Origin: Rhodocytophaga rosea
GTDB taxonomy: Bacteria; Bacteroidota; Bacteroidia; Cytophagales; 172606-1
Length of the DNA stretch: 64,000 nucleotides
Assembly (NCBI RefSeq): GCF_010119975.1
Contig: NZ_CP048222.1
Location: 5,350,501-5,414,500 of the forward strand
Direction: 5' to 3'
Part shown: piece by piece, positions 1-8,722 of the stretch
Layout of the letters: every line of letters starts with the position of its first letter
How positions within the stretch are numbered: the stretch's first letter is position 1
Notes under the pieces: model-generated
Told to the model about the DNA's origin: nothing
Database searches by the model: none
The model's input: only the letters and a program-made list of their open reading frames with translations
Translations under genes and position numbers: made by a program

Positions 1-986
1 ATAACCAGCCCCTCACCTACAAAGTAAATATCACAGATAAAGAAGATGGTACCCTGCAAATCGGCATCGACCCATCGGCCGTATTTGTGTCATTCGACTA
101 CTTGAAAGAAGGAAAAGACCTGGCATTACTTGAATCCAATACCCAGATGACTGGCGGTGTTCAGTTCCTGCAAGGCAAAACTTTGATCGCTAACAGTGAT
201 TGCAAATCCTGCCATAACCTGGATCAGAAATCCATTGGTCCGAGCTATAAAGAAGTTGCGGTACGCTATAAAGGTAAAAATGCCCAGGAGATGCTGGCGG
301 AGAAAATTCTGAAAGGCGGCAATGGCAACTGGGGAAAAAACATGATGGCAGCACATCCGCAGCACAACAAGCAGGAAGCTACACAGATGGTGAATTATAT
401 ATTATCGCTGAGTGAAGAAAACAAAGCCCTGCCGCTGGAAGGTACGTTTACTACGGCTGAGCATACTCAAACAAAAACGGCTGGCTCCTATGTGATCCGG
501 GCGAGTTATACGGATAAAGGCAATCCAGTGGTGGGCAATCTCACTACCAGTAAAATTCTGGTATTGCGCCATCCGAAGGTAGAAGCCGAAGATTTTGAAC
601 TCTCCCAGAATGCAGGCCGGCGGCACGTTGATGGCAATGATCTCTCCTTTGTAGGGGATATACAGAATGGCTCTTATATTGGCTTTAAAAATATAGACCT
701 GACTGGCATTACTAAGCTTGTATTCCATGGGTTATCCCCTGTGACAGGCAGCAAAATTGAAGTAAGAATAGATGCTCCCAATGGTGAACTTATTGCTACC
801 GCAGATTTTCCTCAGAATACAAGCCAGGAAAGGGAAAAGATAGATTCCATCACAGCTCCGGTTAGCAATCCAGGTGGCCAGCACGACCTGTATTTCGTAT
901 TCCGTAACCCAGCTGTGAAAGAGAACATCGTCTTTCTGGACTGGATCTATTTTGATGGAGGCAAAGGCCCGATTCCGACGCAGTAA
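1..986 (+). CDS. C-terminal part of a secreted cytochrome c / CBM6-like sugar-oxidation protein (5' end outside window)
   Basis: The frame is open to the left edge of the window, so the start is missing; GTG and ATG codons inside are not credible starts. A class I cytochrome c domain carries a CxxCH haem site (CKSCH, bases 201-215) and a downstream Met-rich segment (KNMMAAHP) able to give the axial methionine. It is followed by a CBM6-like beta-sandwich (starting VEAEDFEL, ending FLDWIYFDGG) that probably binds carbohydrate. In Cytophagales this order usually ends very large periplasmic proteins with a PQQ-type sugar dehydrogenase propeller, ThuA and PKD domains; that the missing part is such a propeller is inference. 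The haem would pass electrons from the dehydrogenase. Confidence 0.8.
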   Translation, partial: NQPLTYKVNITDKEDGTLQIGIDPSAVFVSFDYLKEGKDLALLESNTQMTGGVQFLQGKTLIANSDCKSCHNLDQKSIGPSYKEVAVRYKGKNAQEMLAEKILKGGNGNWGKNMMAAHPQHNKQEATQMVNYILSLSEENKALPLEGTFTTAEHTQTKTAGSYVIRASYTDKGNPVVGNLTTSKILVLRHPKVEAEDFELSQNAGRRHVDGNDLSFVGDIQNGSYIGFKNIDLTGITKLVFHGLSPVTGSKIEVRIDAPNGELIATADFPQNTSQEREKIDSITAPVSNPGGQHDLYFVFRNPAVKENIVFLDWIYFDGGKGPIPTQ

Positions 987-1013
987 TCATGTAGTATAGA
1001 ATGTGGTATAATT

Positions 1014-1074
1014 AACCAAGGAATGCAGAATGAAGGTCTAAATCTCTCATTTTGCATTCCTTGGTTGTTTTTAT
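1014..1074 (+). terminator. Intrinsic terminator of the cytochrome c/CBM6 gene
   Basis: A near-perfect 20-bp inverted repeat (AACCAAGGAATGCA... at 1014 and its complement ending at 1066) is followed by a short T-rich run. It lies 28 bases after the stop codon. Confidence 0.75.
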
Positions 1075-1802
1075 ATAGTAGCTAATACCGGTATAAGAGT
1101 TAAAGTCTTGATATTGATAACAGACAGAATGTTCCTGATTGAACCTTTTTTAAGTTAATTTTTAGCAATTTTTACCCCTAAACGTCTAAAATAAGCAAAA
1201 TACAGTCAGAAGTTGCCAAAATAGAGGGAGTTTTTGAGATTGAAATAAATATTTTTGTAAAATATTGTACTATACTTATTTATATACGCTTTAAAGTATT
1301 CTACAACTGTCAAGCAGGTCTTTAAAAAGACTAAGGATAAAGTCTATACACACTTTCAAACGGATACACTTTTGAAGAAGTATTAAAAAGCAATCAGCCT
1401 ATTCGGTTTACTTCAGATAACCAGAATAACATACTAAACTCTTTAAAATATCATCTTTTATCTGTATCAATAATCACGCATCGGTATCATATAAGCCAAG
1501 ATATATTCAATAAAAAATATTGCATTTCTAATATATGATTTCACATTTCCTATATAGATCTTAGTATGGAAGCGCAGAGTGACTTTTGTAGTTAAGGAAC
1601 ATGTTATATTTCTGGTAGAAAGAGGTAGGGAGATGTCTGCAGAAGTATTCAGAAGACAAGATATACTCCGCTTTGGCCGGTATAATAATGCCTGATATTT
1701 TCATTTAGCTGGCCCTATTCTGAAGGCTCAGTTTAATACCAATAAGTAAAAGCAAAATACCAGGTTACTAATAAATAAAGGTGAAATAGTTTTTGTATTA
1801 CT
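1075..1802. other. Gene-free AT-rich stretch
   Basis: No start-to-stop frame with protein-like composition was found. One frame around 1335-1538 is open for roughly 65 codons without an ATG and reads vaguely protein-like (contains FEEVLKSNQ), so it may be gene debris, but this is too weak to call. Confidence 0.4.
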
Positions 1803-1844
1803 AAATAAGGAGTGCAGTGATAAATTTACCTGCATTCTTTATTT
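1803..1844 (+). terminator. Terminator-like hairpin with no recognisable gene upstream
   Basis: Arms AAATAAGGAGTGCAG (1803-1817) and CTGCATTCTTTATTT (1830-1844) pair over 15 positions with two G:U pairs. The 3' arm is T-rich, as in an intrinsic terminator. No intact gene precedes it, so it may be the end of a lost gene or of a small RNA. Confidence 0.45.
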
Positions 1845-1904
1845 CTTTCAATTGGTAACTTCACTTTGTTGCAGAGTATAACTCAAAGAAGCATCTTTAT
1901 ATGG

Positions 1905-2283
1905 ATGTTGAAGAAAGAATGGATAATACCTCTCATTCGCTTTTCTGCTGTCTGCATTTTTTGTGCGGCCTGTAAAAACACAACTGAAACAGATCTAACT
2001 CATTCCTAAAATTCACTTTTACTCTTCTTTCTCCAAACGAAACAGGAATTACTATGACCAATACCATTTCTTACACTGAATAATTTAGTTCGTAGGTCTT
2101 CCATATTCTTTAATAAAGGGTACCTTAAATTACTGCTCCCTCCGGGCAGAGTGGAATCAATATCAGAGGACAAGTACGTAATATTGTTCAACTAACGGTT
2201 GGCAATGAAAAGGTACTTCTGTTTGCTATAAATAATGCGCCTGTAAAAATTGTATCCACCAATAAACCTATCAGAAGGAATTG
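1905..2283 (+). pseudogene. Decayed IPT/TIG-domain lipoprotein gene
   Basis: An ATG at 1905 begins a 34-codon frame that is a textbook lipoprotein signal (MLKKEW..., hydrophobic core, lipobox FCAAC) and stops at 2007. Just downstream, in a second frame, come LSPNETGITMTNTISYTE (from about 2027) and then, after five stop codons, ITAPSGQSGINIRGQV... running to a TGA at 2281-2283. These pieces follow the order of an IPT/TIG immunoglobulin-like domain (the PxSGPxGTxVTITGxNF start and the VTVPSGxxSGxI end). The gene therefore seems broken by at least one frameshift and several stops. The domain match is by eye. Confidence 0.5.
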
Positions 2284-2365
2284 ATTGCAAATATTTACCT
2301 GTAAAACAGGACATAAGTTTTCTGATTTATTCTTTTTAGCAAGATCCATTGTATATTCGCTTTCT

Positions 2366-3106
2366 ATGGAACACTACGAAGACCAGGTAAAATATGAGCT
2401 GAGTGTATGGCAATTATCGATGGAAAAAGGAGAATCTGCTTCCGGACGATTAGCCAAGGGCATACAGGACAAGATCAATACTATTATTCCGGAAAAAGTA
2501 CACCAGGTAGTTACAGAAGGCATTAAGCATATGGTAAGAGCCGTATTGGCTGGCTCTGAATACACAGCCACCGATCCTATGAATATAGGTTCTCTGGAAG
2601 AAAGGGAGAAATTAATAAAAGATAAAATTGAAGCCTATAAAAAACTGGCTGCTGTAGAAGGAGCCGGAACCGGCGCAGGTGGTTTTTTACTTTCTCTGGC
2701 CGATTTTCCACTTTTGCTGGGTTTAAAAATAAAACTGCTTTATGAGATTGCCGGATTATATGGCTACAAAGTAAAAGATTACCAGGAAAGGGTGTTTATT
2801 CTCTATGTTTTTCAGCTAGCCTTCTCCAGTACCAACACACGCAAAGAAACCTATCAGAAAATCCTCAACTGGGATACCACCACACAAACCCATCTGGCTG
2901 GTATGTCTGTGTTCGACTGGCGCAGCTTTCAGCAGGAATACCGGGATTATATAGACTTAGCTAAACTCCTGCAACTGGTTCCGGGAATTGGTGCTGTGGT
3001 GGGTGCTTTTGCTAATCACCGGCTGGTAGATAAGCTGGGCGAAACAGCCATGAATGCTTACCGTTTGCGTTGGTATAATACTGCCCAGAAATATATATAC
3101 CGCTAG
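2366..3106 (+). CDS. EcsC family protein
   Basis: The 246-residue protein resembles the EcsC family, named after a gene of the Bacillus ecs transporter operon and without a defined biochemical role. Typical features are the glycine-rich segment AVEGAGTGAGGFLLSLADFPLLL (bridging about residues 98-120), the following hydrophobic LKIKLLYEIAGLYGY stretch and a second GIGAVVGAFANHRLVDKLG segment near the C-terminus. I chose the ATG at 2366 (MEHYEDQV); the frame is open 27 codons further upstream only from a TTG. The gene stands alone, with a decayed gene before it and a bidirectional terminator after it. Confidence 0.8.
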   Translation: MEHYEDQVKYELSVWQLSMEKGESASGRLAKGIQDKINTIIPEKVHQVVTEGIKHMVRAVLAGSEYTATDPMNIGSLEEREKLIKDKIEAYKKLAAVEGAGTGAGGFLLSLADFPLLLGLKIKLLYEIAGLYGYKVKDYQERVFILYVFQLAFSSTNTRKETYQKILNWDTTTQTHLAGMSVFDWRSFQQEYRDYIDLAKLLQLVPGIGAVVGAFANHRLVDKLGETAMNAYRLRWYNTAQKYIYR

Positions 3107-3182
3107 AAATACTTTGTATAGATGACCAGATACTAAAAGGCATAACCTAAGGTCTGGCTGCTCATTTTAGTATGATCATAAA

Positions 3183-3215
3183 AAATCCCCGGAAATAATT
3201 AGTATCCGGGGATTT
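3183..3215. terminator. Bidirectional terminator between convergent genes
   Basis: An 11-bp perfect stem, AAATCCCCGGA (3183-3193) and TCCGGGGATTT (3205-3215), has an A-run before and a T-rich tail after. It lies between the convergent EcsC and Hsp20 genes. Confidence 0.8.
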
Positions 3216-3255
3216 CTGTTTAAGAGGATTGAAAAATACTATTTCAACATTGACT

Positions 3256-3693
3256 TTATTCAACTGAAATATCCTGCGCTGGCTGCTGGGTTTCCGGTGA
3301 TTTGGGTAGAATAACAGACAATATCCCATCTTCTTGTCTGGCTTTTATGCCGGCAGTATCAATCTGACTATTGAGGTTTACCATTCTTTCAAATGATTTT
3401 ACCGGGTATTCCTGCCGGATGAAATTCGGCTCCTTGTCTGCATCAATCGTCCTGGTACCACTGATGTACAGGACATCATCTACTACCGAAATTTTGATAT
3501 TTTCTTTGGCAAATCCCACCGCATAGATATCTACCTGGTAATGGGTTTCATGGTCGGATATATTAATGGGTACATTGTATTTAGGCCGTCTCGGATAGCC
3601 GCCATAAGCGCCTGGTCCAAATTTTTCAAAGAATTTTTTGTAGGCATGACCACCTTCCCAGGCGCCCCATGCCGGATTGCATTTTCCGTACAT
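3256..3693 (-). CDS. Hsp20/alpha-crystallin small heat-shock protein
   Basis: The 145-residue protein has a Gly/Tyr-rich N-terminal arm (about 1-40), then an alpha-crystallin domain from YNVPINISDHETHYQVDIYAVGFAKENI to the conserved C-terminal motif DGILSVILPK (A-x-x-x-G-V-L family motif). Small heat-shock proteins hold unfolding proteins in an ATP-independent way in the cytoplasm. It is the last gene of a probable three-gene minus-strand operon with the small genes at 3723-3947 and 3961-4272, all separated by fewer than 30 bases. Confidence 0.92.
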   Translation of the reverse strand: MYGKCNPAWGAWEGGHAYKKFFEKFGPGAYGGYPRRPKYNVPINISDHETHYQVDIYAVGFAKENIKISVVDDVLYISGTRTIDADKEPNFIRQEYPVKSFERMVNLNSQIDTAGIKARQEDGILSVILPKSPETQQPAQDISVE

Positions 3694-3722
3694 AATGAAA
3701 GGTTTATTGTTTGATTAGTATA

Positions 3723-3947
3723 TTATTGATTTTTAGGTATATCGACTGGTGGATTTTCCTGCCGGGAATCTGATCCGGCATGTTCTCTTTGCCAGGAACC
3801 ATGATTACCGCAATGATAGCGGCTATAGTGGCCATGTGCATGGAAGCTATGCCTGCTTCTGTATTGAGGTCCGGCAAAAGCCATCAGGCTTGCATAGGTG
3901 AGGGCGGCGGCTGCAAAACCAACGAGCAGCCTTGTACTTCTTCTCAT
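3723..3947 (-). CDS. Small secreted histidine-rich protein
   Basis: The 74-residue protein starts with a convincing signal peptide (MRRSTRLLVGFAAAALTYASLMAFAG). The mature part is rich in His, Tyr, Arg and Ser (HSFHAHGHYSRYHCGNHGSW) and contains one Cys, suggesting possible metal binding, although no family is recognised. It lies 29 bases upstream of hsp20 and 13 bases downstream of a small membrane protein gene, probably co-transcribed. Confidence 0.6.
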   Translation of the reverse strand: MRRSTRLLVGFAAAALTYASLMAFAGPQYRSRHSFHAHGHYSRYHCGNHGSWQREHAGSDSRQENPPVDIPKNQ

Positions 3948-3960
3948 AGGTGTAATTAGT

Positions 3961-4272
3961 TTAATGTGGGGTATTGATCTGTATTTTTTCTTCAGGTCTG
4001 CGAGGTGCCGGATAACAAGGTGCGTTAAATTTTTGCCGGAAGGCTCTATACTCTTCCTCGCTCATGTTGCGGATGGTGTCGGCAAAAGCCGGATGGAAGC
4101 CGCCAAATCTACCTCCACGCCATCCCCAGTATCTTCTCCCTCTGAATAATCTGAACAATGCACCAATGATTAAGAAGAATAACAGGGCTCTCAACAGAAA
4201 GAAGGGCATTACGAATAAGGCGGCCCCAGCCAGTGTGCCTATAAGTATGGGTTTAATGAGTTGCTTTGTCAT
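3961..4272 (-). CDS. Small membrane protein with C-terminal MSEEE motif
   Basis: The 103-residue protein has two closely spaced hydrophobic segments (about residues 8-25 and 27-43), an Arg/Gly/Trp-rich linker, and a charged tail containing NMSEEEYRAFRQKF. The tail resembles that of the protein at 10105-10407 (NMSEEEKLKVKEEW), which sits behind an ECF sigma gene, so both may belong to one family of stress-linked envelope proteins (inference). It is the first gene of the hsp20 operon. Confidence 0.65.
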   Translation of the reverse strand: MTKQLIKPILIGTLAGAALFVMPFFLLRALLFFLIIGALFRLFRGRRYWGWRGGRFGGFHPAFADTIRNMSEEEYRAFRQKFNAPCYPAPRRPEEKIQINTPH

Positions 4273-4656
4273 GATGGTAATTGTTTAAATGATACCCTTT
4301 CTATCCGGGAAGACGGGCCACTTTAAAAATTACTCTATCCTTTTTGAATATTTTTTCAAAATCTTTCTCTGGGTTTTTTCAGCCTTCAAAAAAGAAAACC
4401 AGCAGTATAACATTGCCAGTTGTTCAGCACAGGTATTGCTGCCTTGTGAGGGGAATTAATTATGTTTTATAAAAATCTGCTTCTGAAATGATCACGGCAC
4501 TTGCAAGACAGTTGTTACTTACCTGCAAAAAAATTAGCTACCTGCCATACGATGCAAATGCAAAGTATACACAGGTAGCTAAAGTTGAAAGTTATTAAAG
4601 ATGGCCTTATAAATTCTAGTCAGAACAGACTTTACGGCCAGCAGATCTGTTTTATA
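4273..4656. other. Intergenic region, nothing recognised
   Basis: AT-rich, with A- and T-runs. It must hold the promoter of the minus-strand hsp20 operon, but no clear -7 box was found. Confidence 0.4.
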
Positions 4657-6126
4657 TTATACCTCCCAGCCTTTTCTGTAGGTTCTTCCTACAAATTGGT
4701 TGGCTTCTTCCAGGTTCGTAATTTTCATGTTTTCGCCATCCCATAATAGCTTTCTGCGGGCAAAAAAGTCTTGTTGTCCTTTGCCGTTGTCTTTTCTCAA
4801 CATAAAACTACGAATGGCCAGATTTCCCATGAGTACAGTTTCGGTCATAGGGCCGGCATAATCAAAAGAAGATGTTAAGCCTTTGTGCTCCTTGCTATTA
4901 AAACCAGCTTTACAGGCATCTACCCATTTCCGCTGATGGCCATATTCAGGTTCCTCCGTTGAGCCTGTTTCAGGACCAAACTCAGTTTTGCCGTCATTGA
5001 GGTATAATTTTGGCATCAGGGGTGAACTGTCGTTGATGTTAGTGGAAATGATACCTTTATCGCCGATCATTAACACGCCATTGGCACTGTTGGCTCCCCC
5101 GATATCCTGGTTGGCAGGAATAATTTCCGGATGGGAAGGCCGTATTCCGCCATCACTCCAGGTCATTTCAATAGGAGATTTACTTTTTTCGGTGGCTCCA
5201 AAATGCAAAGTAATAAAGGAAGAAGCCGGGCAACCTTCCGGATTATAATCAGCTGTCCACATCTGGCTATATACTGAACCTACACTGCACTCTGCATCGG
5301 TAGGATATTTCAAGCCTAAAGTTCTGAAAGGAATATCGATCAAATGGCATCCTACATCGCCCAGAGCGCCTGTTCCATAATTCCACCATCCTCTCCAGTT
5401 GAAGGGATGCAGATTTGGCGTATAAGGCATGTATTCCGCAGGTCCTAACCAAAGATCCCAGTTTAAATCTTTCGGTTTTTTGCTTTCATCAGGCTTGGGC
5501 ATGGCATATCCTTGCGGCCATACTGGGCGGTTGGTCCAGATTTGCACTTTTGATATTTTACCGATCTCTCCGGAATCCACCCATTTTTTCACCATATTGT
5601 GGAGCAGTGGATTGGAGGCACCCTGGTTACCCATCTGGGAAACAATCTTTTTGTCCCGGGCCATCTTGGTAAGCATCCTGGCTTCCCGTATATTGTGGGT
5701 TAAGGGTTTCTGAACGTATACATGTTTGCCTCTTTCCATGGCAAAAGCGGCGGCAGGGCCATGCACATGGTCGGGGGTAGAGATGGTAACGGCATCAAGA
5801 GCTTTTTCCTTATCCAGCATTTCCCTATAATCAGCATACAATTTTGCCTTGGGAAATTCCAGGACAGTTTTTGCGGCTGAGCCTGAAAAATCCACATCGC
5901 AAAGAGCAACTATATTTTCACGGCCTTTTACAGAAGCATTCCGGATATCGCTGGCTCCTTTGCCACCTGCGCCAATGGCAGCTATATTTAATTTATCGCT
6001 GGGAGCCGTAAATCCAACCCCTCCCAATACATGCCTTGGCACAATAAAAAAAGAGGAAGCGATCATGCTGTTTTTAATAAATGATCTGCGGGAAGCGTCG
6101 GGTTGCTGTTCGTTTGGTTCATTCAT
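4657..6126 (-). CDS. Tat-exported Gfo/Idh/MocA family oxidoreductase
   Basis: This 489-residue predicted NAD(P)-dependent sugar or inositol dehydrogenase has an N-terminal twin-arginine signal (SRRSFIKN followed by a hydrophobic stretch, residues about 13-35), so it is exported folded with its cofactor. The Rossmann fold begins at LNIAAIGAGGKG (about 47). The usual E-K-P motif appears as QKPL (VYVQKPL), and the substrate domain includes GALGDVGCHLIDIPFRTL, with the His of the family. Such Tat-dependent members are common in carbohydrate-degrading Cytophagales, often beside DUF1080 genes and sugar permeases. The exact substrate cannot be read from sequence. Confidence 0.88.
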   Translation of the reverse strand: MNEPNEQQPDASRRSFIKNSMIASSFFIVPRHVLGGVGFTAPSDKLNIAAIGAGGKGASDIRNASVKGRENIVALCDVDFSGSAAKTVLEFPKAKLYADYREMLDKEKALDAVTISTPDHVHGPAAAFAMERGKHVYVQKPLTHNIREARMLTKMARDKKIVSQMGNQGASNPLLHNMVKKWVDSGEIGKISKVQIWTNRPVWPQGYAMPKPDESKKPKDLNWDLWLGPAEYMPYTPNLHPFNWRGWWNYGTGALGDVGCHLIDIPFRTLGLKYPTDAECSVGSVYSQMWTADYNPEGCPASSFITLHFGATEKSKSPIEMTWSDGGIRPSHPEIIPANQDIGGANSANGVLMIGDKGIISTNINDSSPLMPKLYLNDGKTEFGPETGSTEEPEYGHQRKWVDACKAGFNSKEHKGLTSSFDYAGPMTETVLMGNLAIRSFMLRKDNGKGQQDFFARRKLLWDGENMKITNLEEANQFVGRTYRKGWEV

Positions 6127-6525
6127 GGTGTTACTTAATTTAAGTTTTATGGCAAGTATGATAAAAATTGTTTCTATTCCCTGTTAGCCTGTTGTTCTGC
6201 CCTATAGCAAATGACTCTGCTTTACTGCTGTTCAATATACCTTGTGAGTAAAACCAGATTCAAATAACCAGAAGAAAATATATAGACTGACTCCCATCAA
6301 GTGAGCTGGCTTAAAAAATTTCAAGTTAGTAAAATAAAACAATCTGGAGGAGGAGAAATGTAAATTTTTGTGGAACATATATAATCTTTCTGGACTGTAT
6401 TTTTCACCACCCTGATGCCAGACCTTTATAATCAGGTGATATAAACAGCTATGATCTCTTAAAATGTATATTTGGAAGAGCTTATTATCAGATGCTTTGC
6501 AATAACGGATACAGGTTTCTTTTAT
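6127..6525. other. Intergenic region, nothing recognised
   Basis: No coding frame, repeat or terminator was convincing in this stretch between the oxidoreductase start and the DHFR-like remnant. Confidence 0.4.
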
Positions 6526-6824
6526 CTATTTCGGGCGTTTTTTAATTACCTGGTAACTCAGTTGTATGGTCCCGTTGCCATAGGTTTTACTGTTGAGTAA
6601 AGAGAGCCAGACGTTAGCTTTTAATTCCTCTACCATCAATTTTCCTTTTCCCAGCATCACCGGGATAATAGCAATAGAGATTTCATCTACCAGTCCTGCA
6701 TCCAACAGGGAAGCCAGCAGACAGGCCCCTCCAAAAATCGCAATATCTTTTCCTTCCTGATTTTTAATTTTTTCTGCTTTTTTTCTTGGATTTCTTTATG
6801 AGTTATAATAGATACCGGTTTTTC
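6526..6824 (-). pseudogene. 3' fragment of a RibD_C/dihydrofolate-reductase-like gene
   Basis: On the minus strand an open frame of about 98 codons runs from a stop at 6825 to a TAG at 6526-6528 and has no usable start. It reads KPVSIITHKEIQE, then EGKDIAIFGGACLLASLLDAGLVDEI, SIAIIPVMLGKGKLM and a typical C-terminal strand. This is the C-terminal half of the RibD_C/YyaP-like reductase family (GKDI-x-IFGG and VDE motifs). The N-terminal half is absent, and the fragment overlaps the last codons of the membrane-protein gene at 6803-7126, so an insertion or deletion probably removed the 5' part. Confidence 0.7.
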
Positions 6825-7126
6825 TTAATTGCTAACTCGGTAAGGATTAACACTCCTAGTAATATAAATAGTAGGATAGTCAGCATTACAAACTGAGGGA
6901 ATACTCCAATGCCAGCTGAAGTAAGTAAAGCTACTACTCCAATCAGCATAATTCTATTCCCTATAAATCTGCTGAATGCTTCTTTATCCTTTACCTTATC
7001 TATGAATAAGTTAGGGAATGAGATTATCTCTATGGATTGATTTTGTTTGAATAGATATCCTATCAATAGACAAAGTACTCCACACCAAGAAATCATAACG
7101 ACTAATATAATACTTGTTGATTCCAT
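6803..7126 (-). CDS. Small hypothetical membrane protein
   Basis: The 107-residue protein has three predicted membrane segments (about residues 5-25, 57-74 and 78-98) separated by a polar loop (SFPNLFIDKVKDKEAFSRFIGNR). No family is confidently recognised; the layout recalls short DUF3784/SdpI-like membrane proteins. It is more AT-rich than its neighbours. Its last codons overlap the DHFR-like remnant in another frame, so the present C-terminus may be a junction artefact. Confidence 0.55.
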   Translation of the reverse strand: MESTSIILVVMISWCGVLCLLIGYLFKQNQSIEIISFPNLFIDKVKDKEAFSRFIGNRIMLIGVVALLTSAGIGVFPQFVMLTILLFILLGVLILTELAIKKNRYLL

Positions 7127-7260
7127 AATTTTTACTGGTTAGTGGTTTGATCAATAACGCCTTATGAATATTAAAAAATATTAATAATAATCAAGATAAA
7201 TAAGCCAATACAGCCTTGGTTCTACTTATATAAGCTAAGAGTATAGTTGAAGAGCCTATT

Positions 7261-8592
7261 TTAAGTTAGCCTGCTTAACGGCACTATTTCTGCCTTTCTC
7301 GTTAGCAGATGCATAATGGTCCAGGCGATCAGGTATGTAAATCCACATATGGTAAATAATATATTATATCCACCTGTTAAGTTACCTGCGGCTTTATAAC
7401 TATCCAGTAAAGTGCCTACTAATATCGGAAACAGAATACCTCCTACAGCCCCGGCCATACCGGCAATTCCTACGGCAGAACTCACCGCTTGTTTTGGAAA
7501 CAGATCGGAAGCCATCGTAAATACATTGGTAGCCCATGCCTGGTGAACCGCAACGGCTAAACTGATCAGTCCAACGGCAATCCATATATCTGTGGCAAAC
7601 TGGGCCAGAATAATGGATATTTCCAGCACCGCAAATATAATAAGCGATAGTTTTCTGGCTTTTAAAGTAGGCCATCCTCTTTTTATCAGCCAGGAAGAGA
7701 AATAGCCTCCACCAATGCTTCCAAGGGTAGTAGCTGCATAAATGATCATTAAGGGAATACTTGGTTTTTTAAGATCAAGGCTAAAGGTAGACGAAAAATA
7801 AGAAGGAAGCCAGAACAGAAAAAACCAGAATATGGGATCAATCAGCCCCTTGCCTGCAATAAGTGCCCACATCTGAGGCACTGTAAATAATTTGTGCCAC
7901 TGTAAATTAGACGGTTTGTCCTCTGGTGTGGTTTCATCCTGTCCGCTGGTGATCAGTTCGTATTCAGCGGCGCTTAAACGCTTTTGCCTGGCTGGTACTT
8001 CGTAAAATATCCACCATAAAATGAGCCAGATAAAGCCGGTCGCACCAGTGATCCAGAATACTTCCTGCCAGCCATAGTTACTCAAAATCCAGGGTACCAC
8101 TAATAGCGCCAGCACCACCCCTAGACTGGTGCCTGAATTAAAGATACCGGTAGCCAGTGCCCGTTCTTTTTTAGGAAACCATTCGGCTACTGTTTTTACG
8201 GCTGCCGGGAAATTACCGGCTTCCCCCAGTCCCAATACAAACCTGGCTACACCGAAGCCAATAGCACTTCTGGCCAGGGCATGAAACATACCTGCCAGAC
8301 TCCACACCACCACAGTAAGGGCATATCCTATTTTTGTGCCGGTCCTGTCAATAATTCTCCCCACTACCAGAAGTCCTATTGCATATGCAGCTGTAAATGC
8401 CATCACAATCTGGGCAAAATCTGTTTCTGTCCAGTTAAATTCTTTCTCCAGGATAGGCTTCAATAAACCGATGATCTGCCGGTCAAGGTAGTTAATAATG
8501 GTAGCCGCCAGCAACAGGGCTACGATTATCCAGCGGTAATTCCCAATGGTGTGGCTGGTCATTGTATCTTTTTTCCTGGTAGAAGTAAACAT
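7261..8592 (-). CDS. MFS transporter, hexuronate/sugar-acid (ExuT-like) type
   Basis: The 443-residue protein has about 12 membrane segments and fits the anion:cation symporter branch of the major facilitator superfamily. The N-terminal motif NYLDRQIIGLLKPILEKEF and the loop motif GRIIDRTGTKIGYA are typical of ExuT/GudP/DgoT-like carriers of hexuronates and aldonates. The start could instead be the Met at residue 11 (MTSHTIGNYRW, base 8562). It is divergent from an enolase-superfamily dehydratase gene 130 bases away, which suggests uptake of a sugar acid then dehydrated. Confidence 0.88.
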   Translation of the reverse strand: MFTSTRKKDTMTSHTIGNYRWIIVALLLAATIINYLDRQIIGLLKPILEKEFNWTETDFAQIVMAFTAAYAIGLLVVGRIIDRTGTKIGYALTVVVWSLAGMFHALARSAIGFGVARFVLGLGEAGNFPAAVKTVAEWFPKKERALATGIFNSGTSLGVVLALLVVPWILSNYGWQEVFWITGATGFIWLILWWIFYEVPARQKRLSAAEYELITSGQDETTPEDKPSNLQWHKLFTVPQMWALIAGKGLIDPIFWFFLFWLPSYFSSTFSLDLKKPSIPLMIIYAATTLGSIGGGYFSSWLIKRGWPTLKARKLSLIIFAVLEISIILAQFATDIWIAVGLISLAVAVHQAWATNVFTMASDLFPKQAVSSAVGIAGMAGAVGGILFPILVGTLLDSYKAAGNLTGGYNILFTICGFTYLIAWTIMHLLTRKAEIVPLSRLT

Positions 8593-8722
8593 AAGGTGAG
8601 GCAGGCTGTATACAAATGGTAAAATTAAATGTGAGACTCATCTAATTAAAAGATAATTTTATTTACTTGCACCAGAGTGCTCATTTTTCTTTTGTTTTTT
8701 CCTGCGTTTTATCTACCTCTCT

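Noticed and set aside
1335-1538. Open frame containing FEEVLKSNQPIRF
   Set aside because: No start codon, short, and no recognisable family; it could be chance or debris.
6803-7126. Membrane gene as part of an operon with the MFS carrier
   Set aside because: A 130-base AT-rich gap, different composition and the junction with a gene remnant argue against it.
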